From Pseudobacteriovorax sp. (GTDB taxonomy: Bacteria > Bdellovibrionota_B > Oligoflexia > Oligoflexales > Oligoflexaceae), in contig JABSRP010000017.1 in assembly GCA_013215145.1 (NCBI GenBank), positions 1 through 64,000 of the forward strand: 64,000 nucleotides of DNA. Direction: 5' to 3'. Shown piece by piece: positions 36,210 through 44,780 of the stretch; the stretch's first letter is position 1, and each line of letters opens with the position of its first letter. The position numbers and the translations under genes were made by a program. Under the pieces are notes generated by a model. That model searched no databases. It worked only from the letters and a program-made list of their open reading frames with translations, and was not told the DNA's origin.

Positions 36210-36713
36210 TTATGGGCTAGTTTTGAAATCAGGGGTTAATGTAAATATTTTGACAACATCATAGGACTGCTGAACAGTCGGCTGATATTTGGGAACCGTA
36301 GCTACGTAGACGTTCTGAGAGAGATACTGGTTGAGATCGTGTTTTTTCGATTGGATGGGGATTTTTTTACCATCCTTGCTTAGTGTGAATAGTCCGCTTG
36401 TTTCTGCCTTAATGGTTCCAGCAAGAACAGGGCCACCCTCGGGGGTTGATACAATTTCGATTTTCTGGAGAGTTAGGCAGTTGCGGCTGTGTTTCTTTTG
36501 TTCAGAGGACTGAGCCTTAATCATAAAACCACTGAGCTTTTGCAGCGCTGAAGCCTTATCAACACAGAGGGGTTTCTTGGTACCGTTGCCCTTGATAAAT
36601 CCCGTGCGGTTAAAGTCGGAGCCGCGAAACGATAGCGTCCCCTCAACTTCGCCTGCTGTGACACAGCCTGTAGCACTCAGACTTAGTATGACTGCCGATA
36701 TCAAGACTTTCAT
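36210..36713 (-). CDS. Small predicted lipoprotein of unknown function
   Basis: This 167-residue protein has a signal peptide with a lipobox SATGC at Cys17, so it should be lipid anchored. The mature part has two Cys (in KPLCVD and RNCLTL) that could form a disulphide, and otherwise no recognised motif. Its ATG overlaps the stop of the metalloprotease-like gene by one base (TAATG), a strong sign of coupled translation. Confidence 0.65.
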   Translation of the reverse strand: MKVLISAVILSLSATGCVTAGEVEGTLSFRGSDFNRTGFIKGNGTKKPLCVDKASALQKLSGFMIKAQSSEQKKHSRNCLTLQKIEIVSTPEGGPVLAGTIKAETSGLFTLSKDGKKIPIQSKKHDLNQYLSQNVYVATVPKYQPTVQQSYDVVKIFTLTPDFKTSP

Positions 36714-38413
36714 TATTTGACCCTTATGATGCTAACACCTGCGTTGTCGTAGGCTTCTTTGAAAACAAGAAGTAACTCCTTGTTGGTTTCCGTGACGGTA
36801 ATATGGAGTGGCTTGATCTGGTAGTAGTCTAAGGGAACATCCGTTAGCTCTGCGGTATTGAGTGGAGTATAGTTCTCGTCGGACAATCTTTCGGCGAGAG
36901 TTGGAAGAAAATCGAAGTTATTGAAGTTCATTCCATATTGGCTAGCGACACCCTGAAGATTCTTGTTGGTCGTCGGCGTTTGTACATTATGTACAGCCGA
37001 GCCGCGATCAGAATTATTTACCCATAAGGCCGCGAGGTAATTGGAAAAAGCTTCGCTCCAAGATGAGCCATAGGCTGTTTCTAACCCTGCCACTGCGCCA
37101 GTTGAGTTGTAGAAGGCTTGAAGAAAGGTAAGACCGTCTCCTCCACTAATGTAACCATCATCACCAAAGGTTATGCCGCCTTTCTGGCTTGTGAGGTAGT
37201 AGAAAAACGTTTGCGCTGCACCACGCATTAGGCTGGTAAATTCGAGACCAGAAACAGTTTCGTCAAATATGGCAACCGATTCATCGCCTTCTATGGAATA
37301 TCCTATTAAGAAGCTACCGGCGTATTCTTCAAAGTTTAGAGGACCATAGCCATTAATATCCTCCATCAAATGAGCAAACCCTTCGTCAATGGATAGGGTT
37401 TCTGCCTCTCCTTCACCTTCTCCCTGTACCCAAACTCGCTTATAGTCGAGAACGCTATGACCAAACTCATGGGCAAGGACAGAGTGAAAGGCTGCGGTAG
37501 GGTCATCTAGACTATCACCAGCCACGAGCTGATCGGACGCTAGATAAATTGTTGGCTGGAGGTTTCTTCTCGTATCACTAGAGCTGAAGGCGCCAAATAC
37601 TTCAACGAGCTCGGCAGGCCAATAGGTAGGGTCATCTGTTGGTAGCACGATAAAAATAGGCTTATAGGAATAACCCGAAACAGTTTCGGTAAAATCATCC
37701 CCCGTGATGGTCTTAAAGGTAGTAAAAGCTCGGTTGATGCTAGTGACCACGTTGTTAGGGTCCGTTTCGGAGATTCCTGTGTTGCCGATGTATAACAGGC
37801 AGTAGTCATCTCCCTCTCGCTTGGTTAGACCAGCAGTTTCTATAGGGTCTTCTTTTTGATAAAGGTAAACACTGCTTGGACAGGACGATGTCTGTGTTAA
37901 CTGAGGGTTGTTGCGAGGTTCTGTCAGTTTTCTGTGTGATTTTGATGAGACATACCACTTGTCAAAATTCAGCTTCCCCGATAGATGAAAGTCGAGCTGG
38001 TATTTTTTTTCCACCGATTTTGCGAAAGCTTCTGCATCTTTGAATCTACTGGGGTCTTCACGATTGATGATGGTTCGCAGTATGTGACGATCGCTATTTG
38101 GTGTTCGTCTTTTGGCGCGAAGGCCTTCGCCCAATGGGCCAATGGCATAAATATTAAGTTCGGTAGCTGAGTCAGATGAGATGGTAAAGGTTCCTGCCAC
38201 CGAACTAGTTTTCCCATTAATCGTGGCTGTATCGCCTAGGATAAAAGGAGAGATAATATACTGATCGCCTGCTTCCGCATCAGAAAGATCAATGTTAAAA
38301 ACACTTTTGTTCGTTTCTACTGGGTCACTGTTGGAATCGGATTCACCCCCACACGCGCTGAACCAAAGGGAGCTTATAAGAATTGGCCATTTCTTGTATG
38401 AAGATATCAGCAT
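36713..38413 (-). CDS. Predicted zinc-metalloprotease lipoprotein (HExxH)
   Basis: This 566-residue protein starts with a signal peptide and lipobox ending SAC (Cys21), followed by GGESDSNSDP, a flexible anchor linker. HEFGH at residues 315-319 in VLAHEFGHSVLDY is a zincin motif, and DEGFAHLMED about 30 residues later could supply the third zinc ligand Glu, as in gluzincins. Substrate and exact family are unknown. The gene abuts the upstream cysteine-rich lipoprotein (stop TAA directly before ATG, with GAGGA 7 nt upstream), and overlaps the next small lipoprotein. Confidence 0.72.
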   Translation of the reverse strand: MLISSYKKWPILISSLWFSACGGESDSNSDPVETNKSVFNIDLSDAEAGDQYIISPFILGDTATINGKTSSVAGTFTISSDSATELNIYAIGPLGEGLRAKRRTPNSDRHILRTIINREDPSRFKDAEAFAKSVEKKYQLDFHLSGKLNFDKWYVSSKSHRKLTEPRNNPQLTQTSSCPSSVYLYQKEDPIETAGLTKREGDDYCLLYIGNTGISETDPNNVVTSINRAFTTFKTITGDDFTETVSGYSYKPIFIVLPTDDPTYWPAELVEVFGAFSSSDTRRNLQPTIYLASDQLVAGDSLDDPTAAFHSVLAHEFGHSVLDYKRVWVQGEGEGEAETLSIDEGFAHLMEDINGYGPLNFEEYAGSFLIGYSIEGDESVAIFDETVSGLEFTSLMRGAAQTFFYYLTSQKGGITFGDDGYISGGDGLTFLQAFYNSTGAVAGLETAYGSSWSEAFSNYLAALWVNNSDRGSAVHNVQTPTTNKNLQGVASQYGMNFNNFDFLPTLAERLSDENYTPLNTAELTDVPLDYYQIKPLHITVTETNKELLLVFKEAYDNAGVSIIRVK

Positions 38414-39232
38414 TTAAATTTCCTCGCATATTGCATCACCCAGTTGACTGGGACGAACTTTGTTCTTCTGACTCGCTAAGCGGCAGGCTTTTTGCTCGAG
38501 CCTATAAATACTCTCGCAGGAACTACTTGATTCTGCAAGCCAAGGTTCTTCCAATTTTTTACCTGCAATGTCACTTACCTGACATTTGACTGTGGTTTCG
38601 GATTTAGGGATACAACTGTATGCAGGAGGACACTCGCCTTGACTTGTATCGGGCTCGCAGCTAACTCCTGATATTTGACTAGGGAGATAACCGTTTTCGC
38701 AGGCGTTGTGGATCAAGCTTTGTTTGGCGTGACATAGGCTTTGTCCGTAGCCTTGAAGCCATCGTTCCATTGGTAGCGGTTGGCCACGGAAAAACTTGGC
38801 CTGACAACGGATACGTTTTGCTGTTGTTTTTATGTTGGGGTCACACGAAAGTTCCTCAATTTTTTTTGGGCATTCTCCATTTGTAGGCTCAGGGATACAT
38901 TGAATCCGTGCCTGTTTTATTCCCTCGGAACGTGACTTACATACTGATTTTTGAAGGGCTTGGCGCGCTTGGCAGGCGCCTTTTCCCCAGGAGGAAAATT
39001 TACCAAAACGGCTTTGAAGCCGGCAGAGAAAAATCTCCGTTCCCGGTTCGTCGCACACCAAAACCTGTGAGCAGGAAATCGTCTTTGACTCTTCGCTAAG
39101 ACTCTCTAAAGCGACCCTTGGTTTTTCCACTGGTTTTGGCAGAGAGGTTGGAGCAACGATCTTTGTTTTTGGTTTTGGATCAGAGCTGCAAGCCCACAAG
39201 AAAATGATTAGAAAACATTTTAATCGCATCAT
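38414..39232 (-). CDS. Cysteine-rich lipoprotein with three tandem repeats
   Basis: This 272-residue protein has a lipobox LWAC (Cys15), a proline/lysine-rich linker to ~50 and then three ~70-residue repeats (about 53-122, 123-200, 201-270). Each repeat has paired Cys at its start, a Cys after a short hydrophobic stretch (IFLC, RIRC, TVKC), a Trp, a C-x-A/S-x-x-x-L/R-x-x-x-x-x-C helix-like segment and a closing ...I/A-x-C near the GEC(P). Two repeats end GECP. The even spacing suggests disulphide-bonded modules. No known family comes to mind. It begins two codons away from flgD's end (12 bases) on the same strand. Confidence 0.65.
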   Translation of the reverse strand: MMRLKCFLIIFLWACSSDPKPKTKIVAPTSLPKPVEKPRVALESLSEESKTISCSQVLVCDEPGTEIFLCRLQSRFGKFSSWGKGACQARQALQKSVCKSRSEGIKQARIQCIPEPTNGECPKKIEELSCDPNIKTTAKRIRCQAKFFRGQPLPMERWLQGYGQSLCHAKQSLIHNACENGYLPSQISGVSCEPDTSQGECPPAYSCIPKSETTVKCQVSDIAGKKLEEPWLAESSSSCESIYRLEQKACRLASQKNKVRPSQLGDAICEEI

Positions 39233-39244
39233 TAGTCTATGATC

Positions 39245-40411
39245 CTATGGGCTAACTGAGGCTTCTGGAGTCGTAGCGCCTGATGCGGGCTTTGGTTTTG
39301 CTGCATTCAAAGGTCCGTCGTTAGCGTTTGATTCAGCTTTGGTATTGCCAGACTGTGGCTGAGGTGCCGGTTGACTGGTTTCACTGCTTGTTTTTGAAAT
39401 GGGCTCTTGAGTTGATGGTGCGGTGTTTTCTGCTTTTTTGGCTCTTTCTGCTTGGGCCTGTCTAAAGGCTTCTAAGGCATTCGTATCACTGAGTTGATCT
39501 GCAGCCTTCTCTGCTGGTCGTTCTGATTGTCTGTCGTACCCAGGGTCTCCCACGGATTTAATCTCTTCTAGGGACACTTCGCCAAGATCTGTATAAAGGG
39601 AGCCCGACTCGCTTTGAATATCAACTCCTGTAATTTTTGTTTTGCTAGTGATAGGAATTTCTACTTCCTCACCCTCCACATTCCGAGCTAGTATCGAGAA
39701 TGTATAGAGGCCGTTTCTTGCTGTTTGGCCCGTATTGGTCTTTCCGTCCCATTTAAGAGGGTGATCGCCTTTGTCCATGGGTCCAAGTTCGCGCTCAGCG
39801 ATGATAGCTCCGGTACTGTCTCTGACAGATAAGGTGGATCGAGATATCGGTGAGGGCACATTAAATTCCGCTTCACCAACCTCGCCGTTACGGAGTTGGG
39901 CGCGACCACCCGCGATAGCAATTTCCTTGCCCACGTAATTTACCATTTGGAGGTTTCGGCCGACACTTTGTGACTTGACCATATCTTCCATGGTCTTATT
40001 CATATTCATCATCTGCTCGAGTCCGTTGAATTGAGCGAGCTTACTGGCCATTTCTGTGCCATCATCAGGGTTTAGGGGATCTTGATTCTGTAGCTGTGAG
40101 ACAAAGAGTTTGAGAAAATCGTCTTTGTCCATTTCTTTTTTGACTTCTCTTTTTTGCTTGGTTTGCTCTGCAAGCTTTTCAAAGAACTCTTTATCGGTAT
40201 CTGCTGAAAGATCACCAAATTTTTTGGCTTCTCGCTCTTTTTTGATTTCGTCTTGTGAATTGGCGATGAGGTCTTTAAATGCAGTGCGGTTGTCATCGAT
40301 AGTCTCTGTTTCCGTCTGATCGACAACATCGGCACTAGAGAAATCCATGGAATTGAAGTTGTTTTCTGGTGGTGCAATTCGGCTTTGCATAGCGCCGCTT
40401 AGCTCAGACAT
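39245..40411 (-). CDS. flgD: Flagellar hook-capping protein FlgD, extended
   Basis: This 388-residue protein contains the FlgD N-terminal core DDFLKLFVSQLQNQDPLNPDDGTEMASKLAQF region near 96-127 and the FlgD Ig-like domain with GKTNTGQTARNGLYTFSILA near 213-232. It caps the growing hook so FlgE subunits assemble. E. coli FlgD is ~230 residues; here a charged ~95-residue N-terminal extension and a Pro/Ala/Ser/Thr-rich ~100-residue C-terminal tail are added. GGAGGT precedes the ATG. It follows fliK by 10 bases, the common order; flgE is not in the window. Confidence 0.9.
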   Translation of the reverse strand: MSELSGAMQSRIAPPENNFNSMDFSSADVVDQTETETIDDNRTAFKDLIANSQDEIKKEREAKKFGDLSADTDKEFFEKLAEQTKQKREVKKEMDKDDFLKLFVSQLQNQDPLNPDDGTEMASKLAQFNGLEQMMNMNKTMEDMVKSQSVGRNLQMVNYVGKEIAIAGGRAQLRNGEVGEAEFNVPSPISRSTLSVRDSTGAIIAERELGPMDKGDHPLKWDGKTNTGQTARNGLYTFSILARNVEGEEVEIPITSKTKITGVDIQSESGSLYTDLGEVSLEEIKSVGDPGYDRQSERPAEKAADQLSDTNALEAFRQAQAERAKKAENTAPSTQEPISKTSSETSQPAPQPQSGNTKAESNANDGPLNAAKPKPASGATTPEASVSP

Positions 40412-40421
40412 AGATAACCTC

Positions 40422-42527
40422 CTATACCCTTACTTGAATGCGATTTTGATTGTTTGCAGGGCGCTCGATGCGAGACAAGTTACTCATTTTGGTAGACGTA
40501 AAGACCCTGCCGTAATCTCCATATTGCGTTTCTTCTACTTGTTCAGAGTGGGATTCTCGCTGCTGTCCCCCTTGCGAATCGGTAAAAGATTGGGACCACT
40601 GCTGATCCGAAGCCACTCCGACTTGGACGGTTTTAAGATCGAGGCTCTGATTTAGTAAAGCTTGCCGCAGTTGCGGCAATTCTTGGGATAGCATTTCGCG
40701 TGCTCGATCTGTCGCTGCGGTTATCTTAAGCTCTAGATTTTTGTCGTGCACCTGGATTGCTAGATCGAGATGACCTAACTCAGGAGTACCGATACCAACC
40801 TTCATAGATCCACCTCCATTCGTCACCAGAATGTGGGCTCGATCAAGAATCGTTTGTCGCATCTCTTTTAATTGCTGTGTTTCCGTCACAATTTTTGGCG
40901 ATAGTTGGGCTTCAAAGCGACTACCTTCGAAGGGAAGTCCAATGGAAGATTGGGCCACTTCCGTGCGAAATTCATGTTGTGCCCTTTGGCTAAGTTCGCG
41001 GTCTCCGCCGCGGTGGTCGTGACTGGATTTTTGCTCAGGATTACCCTGAAAGCCAGAATTTGTAGCCAATGGGGTCATAGTCTGTGTCGGCTGCTTAACC
41101 TCTGTTTTTGGAGTATTCATGGGCTCGAAGCGAGGTTCTGCATCACCTTCGATACTTCCATCTTGAACAGCATGGATCGTCGAATTCGTCGCAAGATTCA
41201 TTTGGTTTTGCATCTGTGGCTTGTTGGTATCAAGAGCTTGCGATTGAAGATTCAGTCGCTGTAGATTTTCGGATAAATTAAGGCTGTCTGAAACCTTCGG
41301 TGGATTCGGTTGATTTAGACTAGACGTCTTGTTGTTTTGAATATGGTCGACTTTCACTTCACGCCTTATAGTTTCAAAGGCGTCTAGCATGTCTTGATCT
41401 GTGTTTGCCAGCTGAGGCTTGCTACTATCAATAACTTGCTGAGGAGATACCACTGGCGGTGTGATTGATCCCTTTGGCTGTTGAATGACTTGATTGTGAA
41501 GTATCTCGTCCATGTGACTTGACGGAAACTCAAGCACAGACTCGTTTGGAAGCTGAGTCGGCTGGGGATTAATCGTTTCAGTAGCCTGAAGATTTGCCTG
41601 CTCCTGCATCTGTGATGCCGTGGGCTGTAGTGCATAGGCTCGTTTAACGTAGCCCTGAAGACCTTCAAGGGCGATGTTATCTTTCATCATAGTGACTTCG
41701 CTTAGGATACTCTGAGCATCTTGACCGTTTTGCTTAAACCAATTCATGGGAGATAACATGTCTCCAGAACTAGGTGTTTCGGTCTGCTCGAGGGTTAGAC
41801 CCCCTAGTATCGCTTGCGTAAGTTTTTTGGGGTCCTGAGGAGTTTGGAAATACTGAGTTATATCTTCGGCGCTAAACGCCTCTTGAAGGAATACATTTTC
41901 GGCAACAATCGTTGGAATCTGCGTTGGTGGAACTTCGTTCAGTTGCCCTGAGAGAATCGATAATATTGGCGCCTGCGCAAGTTTTGATTTGCTGTTGCCT
42001 GTGGCATCATCTGTCTCACCTTTTAGGGGTGATAACAGATTAACATCAAGCTGTGGCAACTTGTCGGTTTCATAGCTTGACGTCTCCTGGAGACTACTGG
42101 ACACTGTTTGCATAGGAATAATTGCATCAGCATCTAACTGGTTCTGTATGTCTTCGAGGCTGAATGGGCCCGAGTGAGAATGGTCTGTGGCGTTTATATC
42201 CTGATCGTCGGTCCTGTTTTCGACAACAGAACCCTCTTTTATGCTGTCGTTTGCTTGTGATTGGTCTCTAACTGTTGTCTGTGTATTTACGGTTTCGGCA
42301 GGACCGGATGAGTCTCTATGATCCGATGTTCTTCGTTCACTAAGTCTTTCATGTCTGTCTGCTCGTGATGGCCGTTGTGGCTGCTCTTTGGGTGGCTCAT
42401 CGAGCCTTTCCGCAAACGAACGCTTAGGTGTGTAAGAATCGCGTTCGTGCGAACGCTCTCGTTGAGGCGCTTCAGCCTTTTCGATTTTTTGTCGTGGGAG
42501 CATCTGTGATGTGAGTGGTATGCTCAA
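40422..42527 (-). CDS. fliK: Flagellar hook-length control protein FliK
   Basis: This ~701-residue protein is Gln/Ser/Thr-rich and probably disordered for the first ~530 residues, as expected of a FliK molecular ruler. The C-terminal Flg_hook domain contains MKVGIGTPELGHLDLAIQV and LPQLRQALLNQSLDLKTVQVG. It measures hook length and switches export specificity from hook to filament. The start is set at TTG 42527 with GAGG 5 nt upstream; a longer frame to GTG 42581 has no SD. The flanking flgD confirms the identity. Confidence 0.88.
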   Translation of the reverse strand: MSIPLTSQMLPRQKIEKAEAPQRERSHERDSYTPKRSFAERLDEPPKEQPQRPSRADRHERLSERRTSDHRDSSGPAETVNTQTTVRDQSQANDSIKEGSVVENRTDDQDINATDHSHSGPFSLEDIQNQLDADAIIPMQTVSSSLQETSSYETDKLPQLDVNLLSPLKGETDDATGNSKSKLAQAPILSILSGQLNEVPPTQIPTIVAENVFLQEAFSAEDITQYFQTPQDPKKLTQAILGGLTLEQTETPSSGDMLSPMNWFKQNGQDAQSILSEVTMMKDNIALEGLQGYVKRAYALQPTASQMQEQANLQATETINPQPTQLPNESVLEFPSSHMDEILHNQVIQQPKGSITPPVVSPQQVIDSSKPQLANTDQDMLDAFETIRREVKVDHIQNNKTSSLNQPNPPKVSDSLNLSENLQRLNLQSQALDTNKPQMQNQMNLATNSTIHAVQDGSIEGDAEPRFEPMNTPKTEVKQPTQTMTPLATNSGFQGNPEQKSSHDHRGGDRELSQRAQHEFRTEVAQSSIGLPFEGSRFEAQLSPKIVTETQQLKEMRQTILDRAHILVTNGGGSMKVGIGTPELGHLDLAIQVHDKNLELKITAATDRAREMLSQELPQLRQALLNQSLDLKTVQVGVASDQQWSQSFTDSQGGQQRESHSEQVEETQYGDYGRVFTSTKMSNLSRIERPANNQNRIQVRV

Positions 42528-42712
42528 AACAGCCTCGTTCAGTGTTCGACACGCAGCATGCACAGGCCAAAACCTTTGCACTCGCTTGTGTGTAATAATG
42601 GCTTAATCCGAAACCGGTGTGAAGTGCGTCAATCAATTGATACGCCTCATTTTCTGCCTATGAGTAGGTAAAAAATTTCCAGGCTTGCAACGTCAATAAA
42701 GGCATTTTTCAA

Positions 42713-42741
42713 TTGACATTAAGGGCTGATTTTAAGAGTAT
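42713..42741 (+). promoter_or_regulatory. Candidate promoter of rplU-rpmA
   Basis: A perfect TTGACA (42713-42718) is 17 bases from GAGTAT (42736-42741), a 3/6 -10 match, about 100 bases upstream of rplU and in the right orientation. Visual call only. The rest of the 42582-42842 gap holds a short hairpin-forming CCTAtgagTAGG, not clearly functional. Confidence 0.4.
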
Positions 42742-42842
42742 GTGACGCTCTCTGGGATTGAATGGCAAACGGCAACTATCTCACGAGTTAAACAACCGTA
42801 AAAATGGGTACTAAGCCCAGGAATTTTTAGGAGATGTTCAGC

Positions 42843-43154
42843 ATGTATGCTGTAATTAAGGCTGGTGGCCATCAATACCGAGTTAGTCAAGGTGACGAGC
42901 TAACTGTAGATTTTTTAGAAGGCAAGTCAGAGGGTGATCAGGTTACCTTCGACGACGTACTCCTTGTCGGTGGAGAAAAAACCGTAGTTGGCGCACCTCT
43001 TGTGAGTGGTGCAAAAGTCCAAGCAACGGTCAAGAAGCAAACTCGTAATCCAAAAATATTAGTTTTTAAGTTTAAGAGACGCAAAGACTACAAACGAACA
43101 AAAGGTCACAAGCAGCCTGTGACTGTACTAGAGATCAATAACATCTCTATGTAA
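42843..43154 (+). CDS. rplU: 50S ribosomal protein L21
   Basis: This 103-residue protein (same length as E. coli L21) starts MYAVIKAGGHQYRV and ends with the basic RNA-binding FKFKRRKDYKRTKGHKQP block. It binds 23S rRNA. ATG 42843 is chosen over an ATG 9 bases upstream because AGGAG lies 9 nt from it and would abut the earlier one. It forms the usual rplU-rpmA pair. Confidence 0.97.
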   Translation: MYAVIKAGGHQYRVSQGDELTVDFLEGKSEGDQVTFDDVLLVGGEKTVVGAPLVSGAKVQATVKKQTRNPKILVFKFKRRKDYKRTKGHKQPVTVLEINNISM

Positions 43155-43175
43155 TATAGGAAAAAGGGGTAAGTT

Positions 43176-43427
43176 ATGGCTCACAAGAAAGCCGGTGGTA
43201 GTAGTAAAAACGGTCGCGATTCGAATCCTCAATACCGTGGCATCAAGTCTTACGGTGGAGAGAAAGTAACCGCAGGAAGCATTTTGGTTCGCCAGGTTGG
43301 CAGTACTTTCCACGCTGGTAAGAATGTAGGTACTGGGAAAGATTACACTTTGTTTGCTTTATGCGACGGAAAAGTCGAGTACACGACCCGTTCTAAGCGC
43401 AAAAGCGTTAACATCGTTCCCGTTTAA
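43176..43427 (+). CDS. rpmA: 50S ribosomal protein L27
   Basis: This 83-residue protein starts [16 protein letters not shown], with the N-terminal tail that reaches the peptidyl transferase centre. There is no Firmicute-type N-terminal pro-sequence to be cleaved. It follows rplU by 21 bases and is followed by a strong terminator, so rplU-rpmA look like a separate unit from obg. Confidence 0.97.
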   Translation: MAHKKAGGSSKNGRDSNPQYRGIKSYGGEKVTAGSILVRQVGSTFHAGKNVGTGKDYTLFALCDGKVEYTTRSKRKSVNIVPV

Positions 43428-43457
43428 TCAGCATCTATTTGCTAGTTAAATACGAAG

Positions 43458-43497
43458 AGCAGTGTGATAGCAGTTCGGTGCTATGCGCTGCTTTTTT
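43458..43497 (+). terminator. Intrinsic terminator after rpmA
   Basis: A 14-bp stem with one bulge and G-U pairs (arms ~43458-43472 and ~43479-43491) and a GTTCGG loop is followed by six Ts. It lies 30 bases after the L27 stop codon. No gene or clear promoter is seen between it and obg (43498-43655). Confidence 0.8.
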
Positions 43498-43655
43498 GCT
43501 TGATTGTCTAGCTTAGTTCCTAAATTCTGCCCAATTATTTCCAAACCTAGCTTTTAAATTAGACATTTAGACGTAGTTATGGTACGAGACCTGTTCGATG
43601 ACAAATCGTAGCAGTACCCATGAAGACGGCACTTTGACGAAAAAAGGAATCAAGC

Positions 43656-44780
43656 ATGAAATTTGTTGATGAGACTCGTATTCGAGTTAGGTCCGGTGCC
43701 GGGGGTAACGGAATGGTCAGTTTTAAAGCAGCTAAAAATGCGCCAAAGCTTGGTGCTGACGGCGGTGATGGGGGCTTTGGGGGCCATGTGTACCTAGTCG
43801 GAAACCCGCAGTTAAATACTTTGAGCTCGCTCTACTATAAACGGCTCTACACTGCTGAAGACGGGGTCAAAGGTGGAAGCAATGGGTGCACAGGCCGAAA
43901 TGGAGAGGACTGCCTGATTCAGGTCCCTTTAGGTACGGTTGCTACCAATTTAGAGACGGGGGAGATTATCGCCGAAGTGCTAACACCGGAACCTGTGAGA
44001 ATTGCTAGAGGCGGTAAACGGGGGCTAGGAAATCTTCGTTATGTATCGCCAACTCACCAAGCTCCCCACGAATTTAAAGAGGGTGGTCCTAGTATAGAAT
44101 TCGATTTAGGCCTTGAGCTAAAGCTAATCGCCGATGTCGGGTTTGCAGGCTTTCCTAATGCAGGAAAATCGACTCTTCTGAGCGTGATTAGCGCTGCAGA
44201 ACCCAGGATTGCCGACTATCCTTTTACAACTTTAGAACCTCAGCTAGGCGTTGTGGATCTTAATGACTGCGGAGATTACTGGGATCGTTCATTTGTAGCA
44301 GCGGATATCCCTGGGCTGATAAAAGGTGCTAGTTTAGGGAAAGGCTTGGGTCACGAGTTTCTCAGGCACCTGGAGCGTACAAAAGTTATCGTGTATGTGA
44401 TAGATCCTTATCCTGTAACGGAAGATGATCCGTTTCAAACGTTTGAGACGTTGAAACGTGAGTTGGAAAACTTCAGTTCGGGGTTTAGCCTTAAAAAGTC
44501 ATTAGTTGTGTTGACGAAAGCCGACCTCAAACCTGATGATTTCTCGATTAATGCCCTAAAAGCTAAATTCTTAGACATCGGGGTCGATGTCATTGAGATG
44601 TCCTCGGTAGCACAGACAGGTATTAAGGATCTTAAACTTAAGGTTTGGGATTTGGTTGAGAAGGAAAAAGATCTGATTCGCGAGGTGGAAGAGTCAGAGT
44701 TTAAACCCATGTCTGATCTTTCCGAATATCAACTTATGGTGTCCGCACCTTTAGATGAACAACTGCAGGTTAGATTGTGA
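43656..44780 (+). CDS. obg: GTPase ObgE/CgtA, ribosome assembly
   Basis: This 374-residue protein has the glycine-rich Obg fold (1-158; GGDGGFGGHVY) and a GTPase domain with GFPNAGKST (P-loop near 167-175), DIPGLIKGAS (G3, with the hydrophobic catalytic position typical of HAS-GTPases) and TKAD (G4). The C-terminal extension is short and charged. Obg acts in 50S subunit maturation and stringent signalling. AAGGA precedes the ATG by 7 nt. Its stop overlaps the nadD start (GTGA). Confidence 0.95.
   Translation: MKFVDETRIRVRSGAGGNGMVSFKAAKNAPKLGADGGDGGFGGHVYLVGNPQLNTLSSLYYKRLYTAEDGVKGGSNGCTGRNGEDCLIQVPLGTVATNLETGEIIAEVLTPEPVRIARGGKRGLGNLRYVSPTHQAPHEFKEGGPSIEFDLGLELKLIADVGFAGFPNAGKSTLLSVISAAEPRIADYPFTTLEPQLGVVDLNDCGDYWDRSFVAADIPGLIKGASLGKGLGHEFLRHLERTKVIVYVIDPYPVTEDDPFQTFETLKRELENFSSGFSLKKSLVVLTKADLKPDDFSINALKAKFLDIGVDVIEMSSVAQTGIKDLKLKVWDLVEKEKDLIREVEESEFKPMSDLSEYQLMVSAPLDEQLQVRL

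Noticed and set aside
40905..41264. Plus-strand open frame opposite fliK
   Set aside because: It is an antisense shadow of the low-complexity part of FliK, with no SD or domain.
42528..42581. 18-codon N-terminal extension of fliK
   Set aside because: The GTG at 42581 has no SD; a TTG at 42527 has GAGG at 5 nt.
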